This document shows, piece after piece, positions 16,924-26,343 of a stretch of DNA of 64,000 nt (position 1 is its first letter; every line of letters begins with the position of its first letter). The stretch is from Alteromonas gilva (GTDB lineage: Bacteria > Pseudomonadota > Gammaproteobacteria > Enterobacterales > Alteromonadaceae). A program made the translations under genes and the position numbers. The DNA lies in assembly GCF_028595265.1 (NCBI RefSeq), contig NZ_JAQQXP010000001.1, positions 1,488,001 through 1,552,000 of the forward strand, given 5' to 3'. The notes under the pieces were generated by a model. That model did no database searches. It saw only the letters and a program-made list of their open reading frames with translations, and was not told where the DNA came from.

Positions 16924-16939
16924 CGCAAACTCTGTGCCT
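16924..16939 (-). promoter_or_regulatory. sigma-54 promoter of flgA
   Basis: On the minus strand AGGCACAGAGTTTGCG: GG and GC separated by exactly ten bases, one mismatch to TGGCAC, intact TTGC. The predicted start gives an approximately 95-base leader before flgA. Confidence 0.65.
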
Positions 16940-16962
16940 ATATTGAAATATTGAGGTGATGT

Positions 16963-17889
16963 ATGTCTGGAATTTTAGATTCGGTTAATCAGCGAACACA
17001 GTTAGTAGGTCAAAACCGGCTGGAGTTGTTGCTGTTCCGTCTTAACGGTCGGCAACGTTTTGGGATTAACGTTTTTAAAGTTCGTGAAGTGCTACAGTGC
17101 CCGGCGTTAACGTCGATGCCGAAACTCAATCCACTGGTGCGTGGTGTGGCGCATATTCGCGGCCAGACGATCTCGGTTATTGATCTGAGTATGGCAACCG
17201 GGGGACGTCGCATAGAAGACTTAAAAACCGCCTTTATTGTTATTGCAGAGTATAACCGGTCGGTACAAGGATTTCTGGTTGGTGCAGTTGAACGTATTAT
17301 CAATACCAACTGGGATGCCATTATGCCGCCGCCGCAGGGAACAGGCAGGGCAAGCTACCTGACTGCGGTTACAGAGGTTGAGGGAGAGTTGGTAGAAATT
17401 CTCGATGTTGAGAAAATTCTCAACGAAATATCGCCGTTGAATACCGAGGTAAGCGAAGCGGTTGCATCAACGCTGAATACTGAAAAGTATAAAGACAAAA
17501 TCATTTTTATTGCCGATGACTCGTCGGTTGCGCGCAATCAGGTTAAACGTGCGCTGACGACCCTTGGTCTGGAAATCGAAATGGCCAAGAACGGCTTGGA
17601 AGCGCTGAAGCGTTTAAAAGAAATCGCAGCGGAGACCGGCGATGTAACCGATAAAGTTGGCGTTTTGGTGTCGGACATTGAAATGCCCGAAATGGATGGG
17701 TATACGCTAACCGCTGAAATTAAAAATACCCCGGAACTACAAAAATTGCATGTGGTTTTACATACATCACTGAGCGGTGTATTTAACCAGGCAATGGTGA
17801 AAAAGGTCGGCGCAGACGACTTTATTGCAAAGTTCCATCCCGATGAACTGGCTTCGGCGGTACAAAAGTGGTTGGGGCCGGATGAGTAA
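16963..17889 (+). CDS. cheV: chemotaxis protein CheV
   Basis: Couples chemoreceptors to CheA and can be phosphorylated. Residues about 18-165 are a CheW-like domain (RFGINVFKVREVLQCPALT, VRGVAHIRGQTISVIDL). Residues 178-305 are a receiver domain with the acidic pair D185-D186, phospho-acceptor D238 in VSDIEMPEMDGY, and the switch Thr in LHTSLSG. The length of 308 is typical. A GAGGTGATGT site precedes the ATG. cheR follows 20 bases later, so both are probably cotranscribed. Confidence 0.95.
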   Translation: MSGILDSVNQRTQLVGQNRLELLLFRLNGRQRFGINVFKVREVLQCPALTSMPKLNPLVRGVAHIRGQTISVIDLSMATGGRRIEDLKTAFIVIAEYNRSVQGFLVGAVERIINTNWDAIMPPPQGTGRASYLTAVTEVEGELVEILDVEKILNEISPLNTEVSEAVASTLNTEKYKDKIIFIADDSSVARNQVKRALTTLGLEIEMAKNGLEALKRLKEIAAETGDVTDKVGVLVSDIEMPEMDGYTLTAEIKNTPELQKLHVVLHTSLSGVFNQAMVKKVGADDFIAKFHPDELASAVQKWLGPDE

Positions 17890-17909
17890 TATAACGGAGC
17901 ATCACAGGG

Positions 17910-18743
17910 TTGATTAATAAGGATGTGTCACCGGACGTTTACCGTCAATTCCGGGACTTTCTTGAGCGACAATGCGGCATTGTGCTTGGTGATAATAAGC
18001 AGTATTTGGTACGCAGTCGTCTCGGTGGTCTGCTGCACGAGCGTCAGTATAAGAGTATCGATGAGTTATTGAGCCAGTCGATATCGGGACGTGACCGAAC
18101 GTTGCTGCAGCAGGTGATAGACGCCATGACGACCAATGAAACACTCTGGTTTCGTGACGGCTATCCCTTTGAGCTTCTGATCAAGCAACTGTTACCTGAG
18201 CATGCCAGCCGCCAGCGGCGTTTACGCATCTGGAGTGCTGCCTGTTCGTCCGGACAAGAGCCCTATTCCATTGCCATGTCAGTATTGGAGTATCAGCGTC
18301 AAAACCCCAGTGCAGCGTCATTGTCGGTAGAGATCCTGGCGACTGACTTATCGAGTAATATGCTCAAGCGATGCGAACAAGGCACCTATGATGAACTGTC
18401 CCTGGCGCGTGGGCTTTCAGCTGAGCGTCGTCAGCGCTATTTTAACCCCCATACCGATGGCTTACTGCAAATAAAGCCAGAAGTACGTCGTATGGTGAAT
18501 TTCCGAAGTATTAACCTGCTGCACAGTTATTCTTCGCTAGGTAAGTTTGATATTGTGTTTTGCCGCAATGTATTGATTTACTTTTCGACAGAACTGAAAC
18601 AAAAAATACTGCAACAAATTGCCGCTCAATTGAATCCAGGCGGCATTCTATTCCTCGGCGCCTCAGAATCTGTCGCCTCTGCGGCCGATTGTTACCGCAT
18701 GGTCAAATGCAACCCAGGCTTGTATTACGCCAAAAAAGACTAG
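17910..18743 (+). CDS. cheR: chemotaxis methyltransferase CheR
   Basis: Methylates glutamates of chemoreceptors using S-adenosylmethionine. The 277-residue protein has the N-terminal helical domain and the SAM-binding domain: MTTNETLWFRD (73-83), IWSAACSSGQEPYS (107-120), LATDLSSNML and DIVFCRNVLIYF. A TTG start at 17910 follows GGAG at an acceptable distance. It sits between cheV and flgB, as in Vibrio and Alteromonas. Confidence 0.95.
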   Translation: MINKDVSPDVYRQFRDFLERQCGIVLGDNKQYLVRSRLGGLLHERQYKSIDELLSQSISGRDRTLLQQVIDAMTTNETLWFRDGYPFELLIKQLLPEHASRQRRLRIWSAACSSGQEPYSIAMSVLEYQRQNPSAASLSVEILATDLSSNMLKRCEQGTYDELSLARGLSAERRQRYFNPHTDGLLQIKPEVRRMVNFRSINLLHSYSSLGKFDIVFCRNVLIYFSTELKQKILQQIAAQLNPGGILFLGASESVASAADCYRMVKCNPGLYYAKKD

Positions 18744-18798
18744 CAAAAACATATGCTTGAGAAGTCTTTTGAATCAAAAATAGCATCTTACAGCTAAT

Positions 18799-18814
18799 TG
18801 GCACTTCACTTGCT
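18799..18814 (+). promoter_or_regulatory. sigma-54 promoter of the flgB operon
   Basis: TGGCACTTCACTTGCT matches the consensus TGGCAC-N5-TTGCW at all positions, 30 bases before the flgB start and followed by GAGGAG. This is the expected class of promoter for hook-basal-body genes under FlrC-type activators. Confidence 0.9.
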
Positions 18815-18843
18815 TCTTCTCTTGTCGTTAGAGGAGAAGTCGC

Positions 18844-19248
18844 ATGGCAATAAATTTAGATAAGTTGACAGGTTTCCATAAGAATGCGCTGCAGGTGCGC
18901 GCAGATAAAATGGAAGTCATATCAGGCAACCTGGCGAATGCAAATACACCTGGCTACAAAGCAAGGGGTATTGATTTCCAGCAAGCCATGGCGAGAGCTC
19001 AACATTCTTCCGGACAGTCGATGACGCGAACTCACGATAAACACCTGAGCGGGACAATAGTTTCCGCAACGGAAATCGGCTTTCGTATTCCATCGCAGCC
19101 AGACACCGGCGACGGTAATACCGTTGAAGTTCAACGCGAACGTAACCAATTTTTAGATACAGGTATGCGCTATCAGGCCACGCTGCAGTTTTTGACTGGC
19201 AAAATTAAAGGCATGAAGAAAGCGATAAGCGGAGGTCAGGGTCAATGA
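18844..19248 (+). CDS. flgB: flagellar proximal rod protein FlgB
   Basis: Proximal rod subunit in the periplasm. The 134 residues contain the rod/hook family N-terminal signature (VISGNLANANTPGYKARGID, residues 22-41) and a C-terminal coiled-coil helix (RNQFLDTGMRYQATLQFLTG). First gene of a co-directional block through flgE; it overlaps flgC by 4 bp. Confidence 0.95.
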   Translation: MAINLDKLTGFHKNALQVRADKMEVISGNLANANTPGYKARGIDFQQAMARAQHSSGQSMTRTHDKHLSGTIVSATEIGFRIPSQPDTGDGNTVEVQRERNQFLDTGMRYQATLQFLTGKIKGMKKAISGGQGQ

Positions 19249-19670
19249 GTTTATTTGATGTTATGTCTATTTCAGCGTCGGGTATGCATGCAGAAAGCGT
19301 ACGTTTGAATACGACTGCGAGTAATATCGCCAACGCCAACTCGGTAAGTAGCAGCGAAAGCGAAACCTACCGTGCACGTCACGCCGTATTTGCCGCTGAG
19401 CTTAATCGGGCTACCTCAGACAGTAAAAGCAAAGGGGCAGAAGTCAATGTGCTGGGGATTGTTGAAAGTAACCGTCCTCTGCAAATTGAGTACGCGCCGC
19501 ACAACCCAATGGCTGACGAAAACGGCTATATCTATAAGCCAAACGTGAATATTGTTGAAGAAATGGCTGACATGATGTCGGCGTCTAAAGCATATGAAAC
19601 CAACGTGCAGGTCGCTGATACTACCAAACGTATATTCCGACGCGTAATGATGCTTGGTCAGGGTCAGTAA
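19245..19670 (+). CDS. flgC: flagellar rod protein FlgC
   Basis: Rod subunit of 141 residues. The N-terminal motif is LNTTASNIANANSVSS and the C-terminal helix reads VNIVEEMADMMSASKAYETN, both diagnostic of the FlgC/FlgG family. The start overlaps the stop of flgB, and flgD follows after 24 bases. Confidence 0.95.
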   Translation: MSLFDVMSISASGMHAESVRLNTTASNIANANSVSSSESETYRARHAVFAAELNRATSDSKSKGAEVNVLGIVESNRPLQIEYAPHNPMADENGYIYKPNVNIVEEMADMMSASKAYETNVQVADTTKRIFRRVMMLGQGQ

Positions 19671-19694
19671 CAGCGGGTTTATGAGGAAACGAGT

Positions 19695-20384
19695 GTGAAC
19701 ACAATTAACAGTACCCCCGGACTCACCGACGACCTTTACTGGAAGGAAGAGAAAGTAAAAGTTGCCGACGGATCAGAGAACCAACTGTCCCAGGAAGATT
19801 TCTTTGCATTGCTGACCGAACAGTTAGCCAATCAGGATCCAACCAAGCCAGTTGACAATGATCAGATGGTCTCACAAATGACCCAGTTTACGACCGCGGA
19901 AGGTATCAACAAACTCAACGACAAGTTCGCGAGTTTTGCTACGTCCATGACGTCTAATCAGGCACTGCAAGCGTCTGGTTTAATTGGTCAGGATGTATTG
20001 GTTGAGGCCAATATAGGCTATATGAGCAGTGAAGGGGCAGGCATTTCCGGCTTTGTGGTAAACGATAAAACTGTTCAGGATATGGAAATTACCATCACCA
20101 ATGGTAACGGTGAAATTGTTAAAACTATCAATGCGGGCACCCAGGGCGAAGGTAACATCGAGTTTAACTGGGATGGTACTGACAAAAACGGCAATCCTAT
20201 GCCGCCCGGCAATTACGTGGTTAGTGCGAACGGTAAAGCGAATGGTGAAGGGGTTGCGTTATCAACAGCCATCAATCGTCACGTGAGCAGTGTCAGCCTG
20301 GCTGGCAGTAATCAGGGTATTATTTTGAATTTAGATGGCGACGTCAGTATTAATCTGAACGACGTTATTCAGATCGGCAGTTAA
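19695..20384 (+). CDS. flgD: hook cap protein FlgD
   Basis: Scaffold at the tip of the growing hook, removed when the hook is complete. The N-terminal signature LSQEDFFALLTEQLANQDPT and NDQMVSQMTQFTTAEGI are present; the C-terminal part has the FlgD Ig/Tudor-like region (GEGNIEFNWDGTDKNGNPMP, PPGNYVVSANG). The length of 229 residues is usual. Translation begins at GTG after GAGGAAAC. Confidence 0.95.
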   Translation: MNTINSTPGLTDDLYWKEEKVKVADGSENQLSQEDFFALLTEQLANQDPTKPVDNDQMVSQMTQFTTAEGINKLNDKFASFATSMTSNQALQASGLIGQDVLVEANIGYMSSEGAGISGFVVNDKTVQDMEITITNGNGEIVKTINAGTQGEGNIEFNWDGTDKNGNPMPPGNYVVSANGKANGEGVALSTAINRHVSSVSLAGSNQGIILNLDGDVSINLNDVIQIGS

Positions 20385-20398
20385 CAGGAGAAAAGCAA

Positions 20399-21781
20399 AT
20401 GTCTTTTAATATTGCACTCAGTGGCGTCGCTGCCGCACAAAAAGACTTAGATACCACAGCAAACAATATTGCTAACGTGAATACTGTGGGGTTTAAAGAA
20501 TCCCGAGCCGAATTCGGTGACGTGTACGCAGCGTCTTTGCTGGCGGGCGGTAAAACCAAAGTGGGTGATGGGGTATTAACTCAGGAAGTCGCGCAACAGT
20601 TTACCCAGGGAAGTTTGCAATTTACCAATACCTCGCTCGATTTGGCTATTACCGGCAACGGTTTTTTTGCGACAGTGCCGGATCTTACTTCACGGGATAC
20701 GTCATTCACCCGTGCCGGGCAGTTTAAGCTGGACGAAAATAATTTTGTGGTAAATACCGCTGGTGACCATCTGTTAGGCTTTCCTGTTAACCCAGACGGT
20801 ACTAGCTCGTCGGTTGCGTTAAGCACCACGGTACCGGTGCGGATCCCCGATTCATCAGGCTCTCCGCAACCCACCCGGGAAGTCACGATGCGAATGAATT
20901 TACCGGCCAACGATGAAGCGCTCAATCCGGCAAACTTCGATCCTAACGATACACTGACCTACAATGCAGCTACCTCTGTAACAGTGTACGATTCACTCGG
21001 TGAAAGTCACATCATGACTTACTACTATGTGAAGGACAACACGGATTTAACCAATAACCCCAACCGCTGGCAGATGTATGCCACGGTGGATGATACCCCC
21101 GTCAATATTAACGGCGGTAACGATCTTGGGGTGACCAGAGCGGATCCGGCGAACCCAACCGGCCCGGCAGTGCCGTGGACGTCAGCATCACTAAATTTTA
21201 ATACCAGCGGCGACTTTATCAGTCAATCACCGGCAACCATTCAAACCGAAATTCTCGGCTTGGACGCCGGCGGTAACGGTGCGAATGCGCTTGGTGGCGG
21301 TGCTGATCAGGATCAGCAAATTACCATAGATTTTAACCTCGACCCGACCGGTCAAACGGTCAATGAGCCAACCCAGTACGCCTCTGCCTTTGAAGTTACC
21401 TCTCTGGAGCAGGATGGTTTACCGGTGGGACGCCTGACCGGGGTTGATATTGGCCCTGACGGCCTGGTACGAGCAACGTTCTCTAATGGTACATCAGAGC
21501 CCGTGGTACGTGTTGCCCTGGCGCGATTCTCCAATGAGCAGGGGCTTACCCAGAAAAGCAATACCCAGTGGAAAGAATCAATAGAGTCGGGTGAGGCGCT
21601 GGCAGGTGAAGCGACCACCGGTACCTTTGGCGAAATTAACTCTTCGGCGTTAGAACAAGCCAACGTGAACCTCACTACTGAACTGATTGACCTTATTATT
21701 GCCCAGCGTAATTTCCAGGCAAATTCGCGGGCGTTAGAAATTAATAACCAGCTTAACCAGACAATTCTGGGTATTCGATAA
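20399..21781 (+). CDS. flgE: flagellar hook protein FlgE
   Basis: Hook filament subunit, 460 residues. N-terminal signature DTTANNIANVNTVGFKESRA; central insertion with GNGFFATVPD, AATSVTVYDSLGESH and several Gly/Asn-rich loops; C-terminal ANVNLTTELIDLIIAQRNFQ and NSRALEINNQLNQTIL. The hook protein is usually the end of the first transcription unit here, and a terminator follows directly. Confidence 0.96.
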   Translation: MSFNIALSGVAAAQKDLDTTANNIANVNTVGFKESRAEFGDVYAASLLAGGKTKVGDGVLTQEVAQQFTQGSLQFTNTSLDLAITGNGFFATVPDLTSRDTSFTRAGQFKLDENNFVVNTAGDHLLGFPVNPDGTSSSVALSTTVPVRIPDSSGSPQPTREVTMRMNLPANDEALNPANFDPNDTLTYNAATSVTVYDSLGESHIMTYYYVKDNTDLTNNPNRWQMYATVDDTPVNINGGNDLGVTRADPANPTGPAVPWTSASLNFNTSGDFISQSPATIQTEILGLDAGGNGANALGGGADQDQQITIDFNLDPTGQTVNEPTQYASAFEVTSLEQDGLPVGRLTGVDIGPDGLVRATFSNGTSEPVVRVALARFSNEQGLTQKSNTQWKESIESGEALAGEATTGTFGEINSSALEQANVNLTTELIDLIIAQRNFQANSRALEINNQLNQTILGIR

Positions 21782-21812
21782 GCGCTTTAGGTTACTTATA
21801 ATCCACACTTTC

Positions 21813-21847
21813 AAAAGCCAGTTCGTTTATCACGACTGGCTTTTTTT
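21813..21847 (+). terminator. intrinsic terminator after flgE
   Basis: Stem AAAAGCCAGT / ACTGGCTTTT with a 12-base loop and a run of seven T. It separates flgBCDE from flgF onward. Confidence 0.88.
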
Positions 21848-21893
21848 ATGTCCCGCTTTTATGGCCTGACTTGTTGAGCGTATTAAGCGTACT

Positions 21894-21909
21894 TGGCACC
21901 CCGTTTGCA
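21894..21909 (+). promoter_or_regulatory. sigma-54 promoter of the flgF operon
   Basis: TGGCACCCCGTTTGCA is a perfect TGGCAC-N5-TTGCA match, 39 bases before flgF and directly downstream of the flgE terminator. Confidence 0.9.
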
Positions 21910-21948
21910 ACAATAAGTTAAATGTAACTTAAGCGTCAAAAGGCAGTC

Positions 21949-22692
21949 ATGGACAAATTACTCTATATCGCCAGTAGCGGCGCCGGACAGGACCTGTTAG
22001 CCACGTCTCTGCGGGCTAATAACCTGGCCAACGCTCAAACGACAGGCTTCAAGGCACAGCTGGAACAGGCAAGAGCTATGCCGGTCTACGGCGAAGGTTT
22101 GCCGACCCGGGTGTTTGCCATGACCGAAAGTCCGACCAATAACTACGAAGACGGGCCGCTAATTCAAACCGGCCGGGATCTGGATGTGGCAATTCAGGGC
22201 GATGGCTGGTTCGCCGTTCAGGATGGTCAGGGCAATGAGGCCTACAGTCGCAACGGTAACTTTCAGTTGGGTCCTGACGGTGTGCTGGAAGATGTGCACG
22301 GCAATGTCGTGCTGGGGGATGCCGGCCCGGTCTTTTTGCCGGTCCCGCTGGATAACCTGACCATCGCCTCCGATGGCACTATCTCAATTCGTCCTCAAGG
22401 AGCGCCGGAAGCCGTTAGTGAAGAAGTGGGGCGCTTAAAACTCGTTAAGCCTGAATACAGCGACATGGAGCGCGGCACCGATGGGTTGTTTCGCCGCAAG
22501 GACGGTATCCTGGCACCTGCCGACGAGACCGTGTCGGTGATGACAGGCATGCTTGAAGGCTCAAACGTGAATGCCATCGATGAAATGGTCAGCATGATCA
22601 GCCTGCAACGCCATTATGAGTTGCAAGTCAAAATGATGAAGAAAGCCGATACACTGGATACCCGCGGCAATATGCTGCTGAGAATTATCTAA
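21949..22692 (+). CDS. flgF: flagellar proximal rod protein FlgF
   Basis: Rod subunit, 247 residues. Signature SLRANNLANAQTTGFKAQLE at residues 21-40, rod-type segment QGDGWFAVQDGQGNEAYSRN, and the C-terminal helix MVSMISLQRHYELQVKMM. Located after a terminator and a sigma-54 promoter, so it heads the second hook-basal-body transcription unit (flgF to flgL). Confidence 0.95.
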   Translation: MDKLLYIASSGAGQDLLATSLRANNLANAQTTGFKAQLEQARAMPVYGEGLPTRVFAMTESPTNNYEDGPLIQTGRDLDVAIQGDGWFAVQDGQGNEAYSRNGNFQLGPDGVLEDVHGNVVLGDAGPVFLPVPLDNLTIASDGTISIRPQGAPEAVSEEVGRLKLVKPEYSDMERGTDGLFRRKDGILAPADETVSVMTGMLEGSNVNAIDEMVSMISLQRHYELQVKMMKKADTLDTRGNMLLRII

Positions 22693-22733
22693 TTTAGCCC
22701 GGGCAACCTTGCCCTGGCAGAGGAGAAACTACT

Positions 22734-23522
22734 ATGCATCCAGCACTTTGGATTAGTAAAACCGGCCTTGATGCCGCTCAGACCGATGTGTCGACGGTGT
22801 CAAATAATCTGGCCAACGCCTCGACGGTGGGTTTTAAAAAAGACCGGGCGATCTTTGAAGATCTGCTTTATCAGAATATCAATCAGCCCGGTGGGCGATC
22901 GTCAGCCGATACCGAGTTACCATCCGGATTGATGATTGGTGCGGGCTCTAAGGTCGTGGCAACCCAAAAAGCGCATACGCAGGGCAACCTGATTACCACG
23001 GATAATGCGCTGGATATGTCTATACAGGGTCGTGGTTTTTTTGAAATATTGCAACCTGACGGCACCATTGCCTATACCCGCAACGGTCAGTTCACGTTAA
23101 ATGATCAAGGCCAGTTAGTTACGCCTGGTGCCGGATTTTTACTGCAACCTGAAATTGCCATACCAGAAGATGCCCAGCAAATTACCATTTCTCAGGATGG
23201 CGAAGTGTCTGCCTCAGTACGTGGTCAGGCTGAGCCCCAGGTATTAGGTCAGCTTAATATTACCGACTTTGTAAACCCGACAGGTTTACAACCCGTTGGT
23301 CAGAATTTGTATGTTGAAACGGCTGTGTCTGGCGCTCCCCTGCAAGGCGTTCCTGGTCTGCAGGGCTTGGGCACGCTGGCGCAGGGAACGTTAGAAACTT
23401 CTAACGTTAATGTCACCGAAGAGCTGGTCAACCTGATTGAAAGTCAGCGTTTGTACGAGATGAACTCAAAAGTTATTTCTTCGGTAGATCAAATGCTTGG
23501 CCAGGTTATTCAGCAGCTATAA
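22734..23522 (+). CDS. flgG: flagellar distal rod protein FlgG
   Basis: Distal rod subunit, 262 residues. It starts MHPALWISKTGLDAAQ, with the signature VSNNLANASTVGFKKDRA, the segment IQGRGFFEILQPDGTIAYTR and the C-terminal SNVNVTEELVNLIESQRLYE. The ATG is preceded by GAGGAG. The normal FlgG size and high conservation make this secure. Confidence 0.96.
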   Translation: MHPALWISKTGLDAAQTDVSTVSNNLANASTVGFKKDRAIFEDLLYQNINQPGGRSSADTELPSGLMIGAGSKVVATQKAHTQGNLITTDNALDMSIQGRGFFEILQPDGTIAYTRNGQFTLNDQGQLVTPGAGFLLQPEIAIPEDAQQITISQDGEVSASVRGQAEPQVLGQLNITDFVNPTGLQPVGQNLYVETAVSGAPLQGVPGLQGLGTLAQGTLETSNVNVTEELVNLIESQRLYEMNSKVISSVDQMLGQVIQQL

Positions 23523-23539
23523 CACATAGTAGGTATGTC

Positions 23540-24223
23540 ATGTTACGTCTTGTTCTGTTTACCTTAATACTGTTGATCGTCGGTGGCTGTGCCAGCACAG
23601 GCGCTGATCACGTGCAAGCCAACGATCCTTCGTTTGCGCCGGTTATTCCTGACCTGCCACGTGAACAAATTGTCGAGGACGGCGGCTTGTTTCGTCCGTA
23701 CATGGCCAATAGTTTGTATTCGGATGTAACCGCGCGCCGGGTAGGTGACATTATTACCGTTACCCTCAGCGAAAATACCAATGCCAGGAAGTCGGCAGGT
23801 ACCACAACATCAAAAGAATCAAATGTCGATGTACAGCCGATCACCGGGTTAGGTGGCAATGCGCTGAACATTGGCAACGAATCAATCCAATTGGGCCTGA
23901 ACTCCTCCAATGAATTCAATGGTGATGCTCAGGCTAACCAGAGCAATAGTTTAAATGGCAGTATTTCGGTAACGGTAGTGGATGTGCTGGCTAATCAAAA
24001 TCTGGTGATCCGCGGCGAAAAGTGGCTCACCCTTAATCATGGTGACGAATACATCCGCTTAACCGGCATTATTCGCGCCGCCGATATTTCGCCGGAAAAC
24101 GAAATTTTATCGACTCGTATTGCCAATGCCAGGATCCAATATAGTGGCACCGGCAGTTTTTCCCGCTCCCAGGAAAAGGGCTGGTTAACGAAATTCTTTT
24201 CATCTGAGTGGTGGCCACTCTAG
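23540..24223 (+). CDS. flgH: flagellar L-ring lipoprotein FlgH
   Basis: Outer-membrane L-ring subunit. The 227-residue precursor has a lipoprotein signal with lipobox VGGC near residue 17. Conserved core: LYSDVTARRVGDIITVTLSE, NTNARKSAGTT, NQNLVIRGEKWLTLNHGDEY and IRLTGIIRAADISPEN. It ends 11 bases before flgI. Confidence 0.96.
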   Translation: MLRLVLFTLILLIVGGCASTGADHVQANDPSFAPVIPDLPREQIVEDGGLFRPYMANSLYSDVTARRVGDIITVTLSENTNARKSAGTTTSKESNVDVQPITGLGGNALNIGNESIQLGLNSSNEFNGDAQANQSNSLNGSISVTVVDVLANQNLVIRGEKWLTLNHGDEYIRLTGIIRAADISPENEILSTRIANARIQYSGTGSFSRSQEKGWLTKFFSSEWWPL

Positions 24224-24234
24224 GGAGTTGTAAG

Positions 24235-25344
24235 ATGCGTATTATTTTAAGTTATGTATTGTGTGCGCTGTTAATCAGCCCTTTGGCAAACGCTCAGCGG
24301 ATTAAAGATGTAGCCAGCATACAAGGCGTCAGAAGCAATCAACTGATTGGCTATGGTTTGGTGGTAGGGTTACCTGGCACCGGTGAGCAAAGTCCGTTTA
24401 CAGAGCAAAGCTTTCGGACCATGCTGACGAATTTTGGGATCAGTCTCGATCCTAACATTAAGCCCAAAATCAAAAACGTTGCAGCGGTTGCTGTGCATGC
24501 TGAGCTACCGCCGTTTATCAAACCCGGGCAAACTATAGACGTTACCGTATCGTCGGTGGGTGAGGCGAGCAGCCTGCAAGGTGGCACCTTACTGCAAACG
24601 TTTTTAAAAGGGGTGGATGGCAACATCTACGCCGTGGCGCAAGGTAGTCTGGTGGTGAGTGGTTTTGGCGCCCAGGGCGGCGACGGCTCGCGAATTATTG
24701 TCAATACGCCAACAGTGGGACGCATTGCTAATGGCGCGCTGGTTGAACGCGCGGTGCCGAGCGGATTTGCCAGCGGTGACAGCTTAACGCTGAACTTACA
24801 TTATCCTGATTTCTCCACAGCCAAAGCGCTGGCAGATGTGATCAATGAACGTTTAGGCGCCCAGCCTGAAAAAGGCTACGCGATTGCTGAACCACTGGAT
24901 GCTGCCTCGGTACGCGTCACTGCGCCGCGCGATCCGGGTCAGCGGGTGGGCTTTTTAGCAACTCTGGAGAACTTTGAATTTACCCCCGCTGATGCGCCGG
25001 CAAGGGTGGTGGTGAATAGCCGCACCGGCACCATTGTTATTGGCCGCGATGTCAGGTTGTTGCCGGCGGCCATTACCCATGGTGGTCTTACTGTGACCAT
25101 CAGTGAAAACCAACAGGTCACTCAGCCCAACGCGTTAGCCGAAGGCGAAACCGTGGTTACCACACAATCGATTATTGATGTAAACATGGCCGACAGCCGG
25201 ATGTTTAAATTTGAGCCGGGTGTAACGCTGGATCAACTGGTACGCGCCGTCAACGAAGTGGGCGCTGCGCCCGGTGACTTAATGGCAATTCTTGAGGCGC
25301 TGCGTCAGGCCGGGGCATTGCAAGGTGAGCTGGTGGTGATCTAA
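24235..25344 (+). CDS. flgI: flagellar P-ring protein FlgI
   Basis: Periplasmic P-ring subunit. The start MRIILSYVLC at 24235 follows GGGAG and yields a signal peptide ending PLANA before QRIKDVASIQGVRSNQL. Other family segments: GYGLVVGLPGTGEQSPFTEQ, NVAAVAVHAELPPF and SRTGTIVIGRDVRLLPAAIT. The mature protein of about 350 residues is the usual size. Its stop overlaps the flgJ start by one base. Confidence 0.96.
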   Translation: MRIILSYVLCALLISPLANAQRIKDVASIQGVRSNQLIGYGLVVGLPGTGEQSPFTEQSFRTMLTNFGISLDPNIKPKIKNVAAVAVHAELPPFIKPGQTIDVTVSSVGEASSLQGGTLLQTFLKGVDGNIYAVAQGSLVVSGFGAQGGDGSRIIVNTPTVGRIANGALVERAVPSGFASGDSLTLNLHYPDFSTAKALADVINERLGAQPEKGYAIAEPLDAASVRVTAPRDPGQRVGFLATLENFEFTPADAPARVVVNSRTGTIVIGRDVRLLPAAITHGGLTVTISENQQVTQPNALAEGETVVTTQSIIDVNMADSRMFKFEPGVTLDQLVRAVNEVGAAPGDLMAILEALRQAGALQGELVVI

Positions 25345-26297
25345 TGGATATCCTCAACACAAAATCACAACTTGAATCTGCGCGTAACGTGCATGACTTA
25401 TCCAGTTTGAATAAGTTGCGCGAAGCGGCCTTTAGCAAAGACGATAAAGCGTTAAAAGAGGCCGCCCAGCAGTTTGAAGCGATTTTTGTGCAGATGATGC
25501 TTAAGTCCATGCGTAAAGCCCAGGATGCGCTCGCCGATGAAGACAGCCCGTTTAACTCTGAGCAGGTGAAGTTCTACCGCGACATGCACGACAAACAACT
25601 TGCCACCGATTTATCCAGCGGTGGTGGTGTTGGTCTGGCTGACATTATTGTTCAGCAATTGGGCCAACATGCCATTGAAGACTTTGTGCCCGCCAGTGTT
25701 GCGCGCGCTGATGGGAATCTTGAATCGATAAATCGCCAGCGTCAGCATGCAGTACAACAAGCGCAGCAAACTGCTGCGGCGCTGACCGACAATGAAACCC
25801 GCCAGGCGTTCAAAGCTGCTGCCTTCGCCAATCCTGAAGAGTTTGTCAAAATGCTTTATCCGGTAGCAGATAAAGCCGCAGCCGAGCTTGGCATTGCGCC
25901 CGATGCATTGATTGCCCAGGCCGCAGTGGAAACTGGCTGGGGACAACACGTCATCCACGATAACAAAGGTAATAGCGCTAATAATTTGTTCGGCATTAAG
26001 GCTAACAATTATTGGCAGGGCGACTCGGCTACAGTGAGCACTCTTGAATTTGACGGTACGGTGGCTCGCGCCGAGAAAGCGGCGTTTCGGACCTATGAAA
26101 GTCTCGAGCAGGGATTTAATGATTACGTCGATTTTATTCAGGCCAATGCGCGTTATCGCGACGCCGTTGAGCAGGCGGATAAGCCACACGCTTACTTTAA
26201 CGCCCTGCAAAATGCCGGTTACGCCACCGATCCCAAGTATGCCGAGAAGGTCATGGCAGTTTTTAACAGCGAGACGTTCAGGAGCTATTTGCCATGA
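25344..26297 (+). CDS. flgJ: rod-cap and peptidoglycan hydrolase FlgJ
   Basis: Bifunctional protein of 317 residues. Residues 30-100 are the rod-capping domain (LKEAAQQFEAIFVQMMLKSM, FNSEQVKFYRDMHDKQLA). Residues about 165-315 are a GH73 glucosaminidase domain with the catalytic Glu at about 196 (AQAAVETGWGQ) and the later NLFGIKANNYW and YATDPKYAEKV. It opens the murein layer as the rod grows. Confidence 0.95.
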   Translation: MDILNTKSQLESARNVHDLSSLNKLREAAFSKDDKALKEAAQQFEAIFVQMMLKSMRKAQDALADEDSPFNSEQVKFYRDMHDKQLATDLSSGGGVGLADIIVQQLGQHAIEDFVPASVARADGNLESINRQRQHAVQQAQQTAAALTDNETRQAFKAAAFANPEEFVKMLYPVADKAAAELGIAPDALIAQAAVETGWGQHVIHDNKGNSANNLFGIKANNYWQGDSATVSTLEFDGTVARAEKAAFRTYESLEQGFNDYVDFIQANARYRDAVEQADKPHAYFNALQNAGYATDPKYAEKVMAVFNSETFRSYLP

Positions 26298-26343
26298 ACC
26301 CGTTTAAGACTGTCGTGCTTCTGATCATGGGGGATAACGCGTA

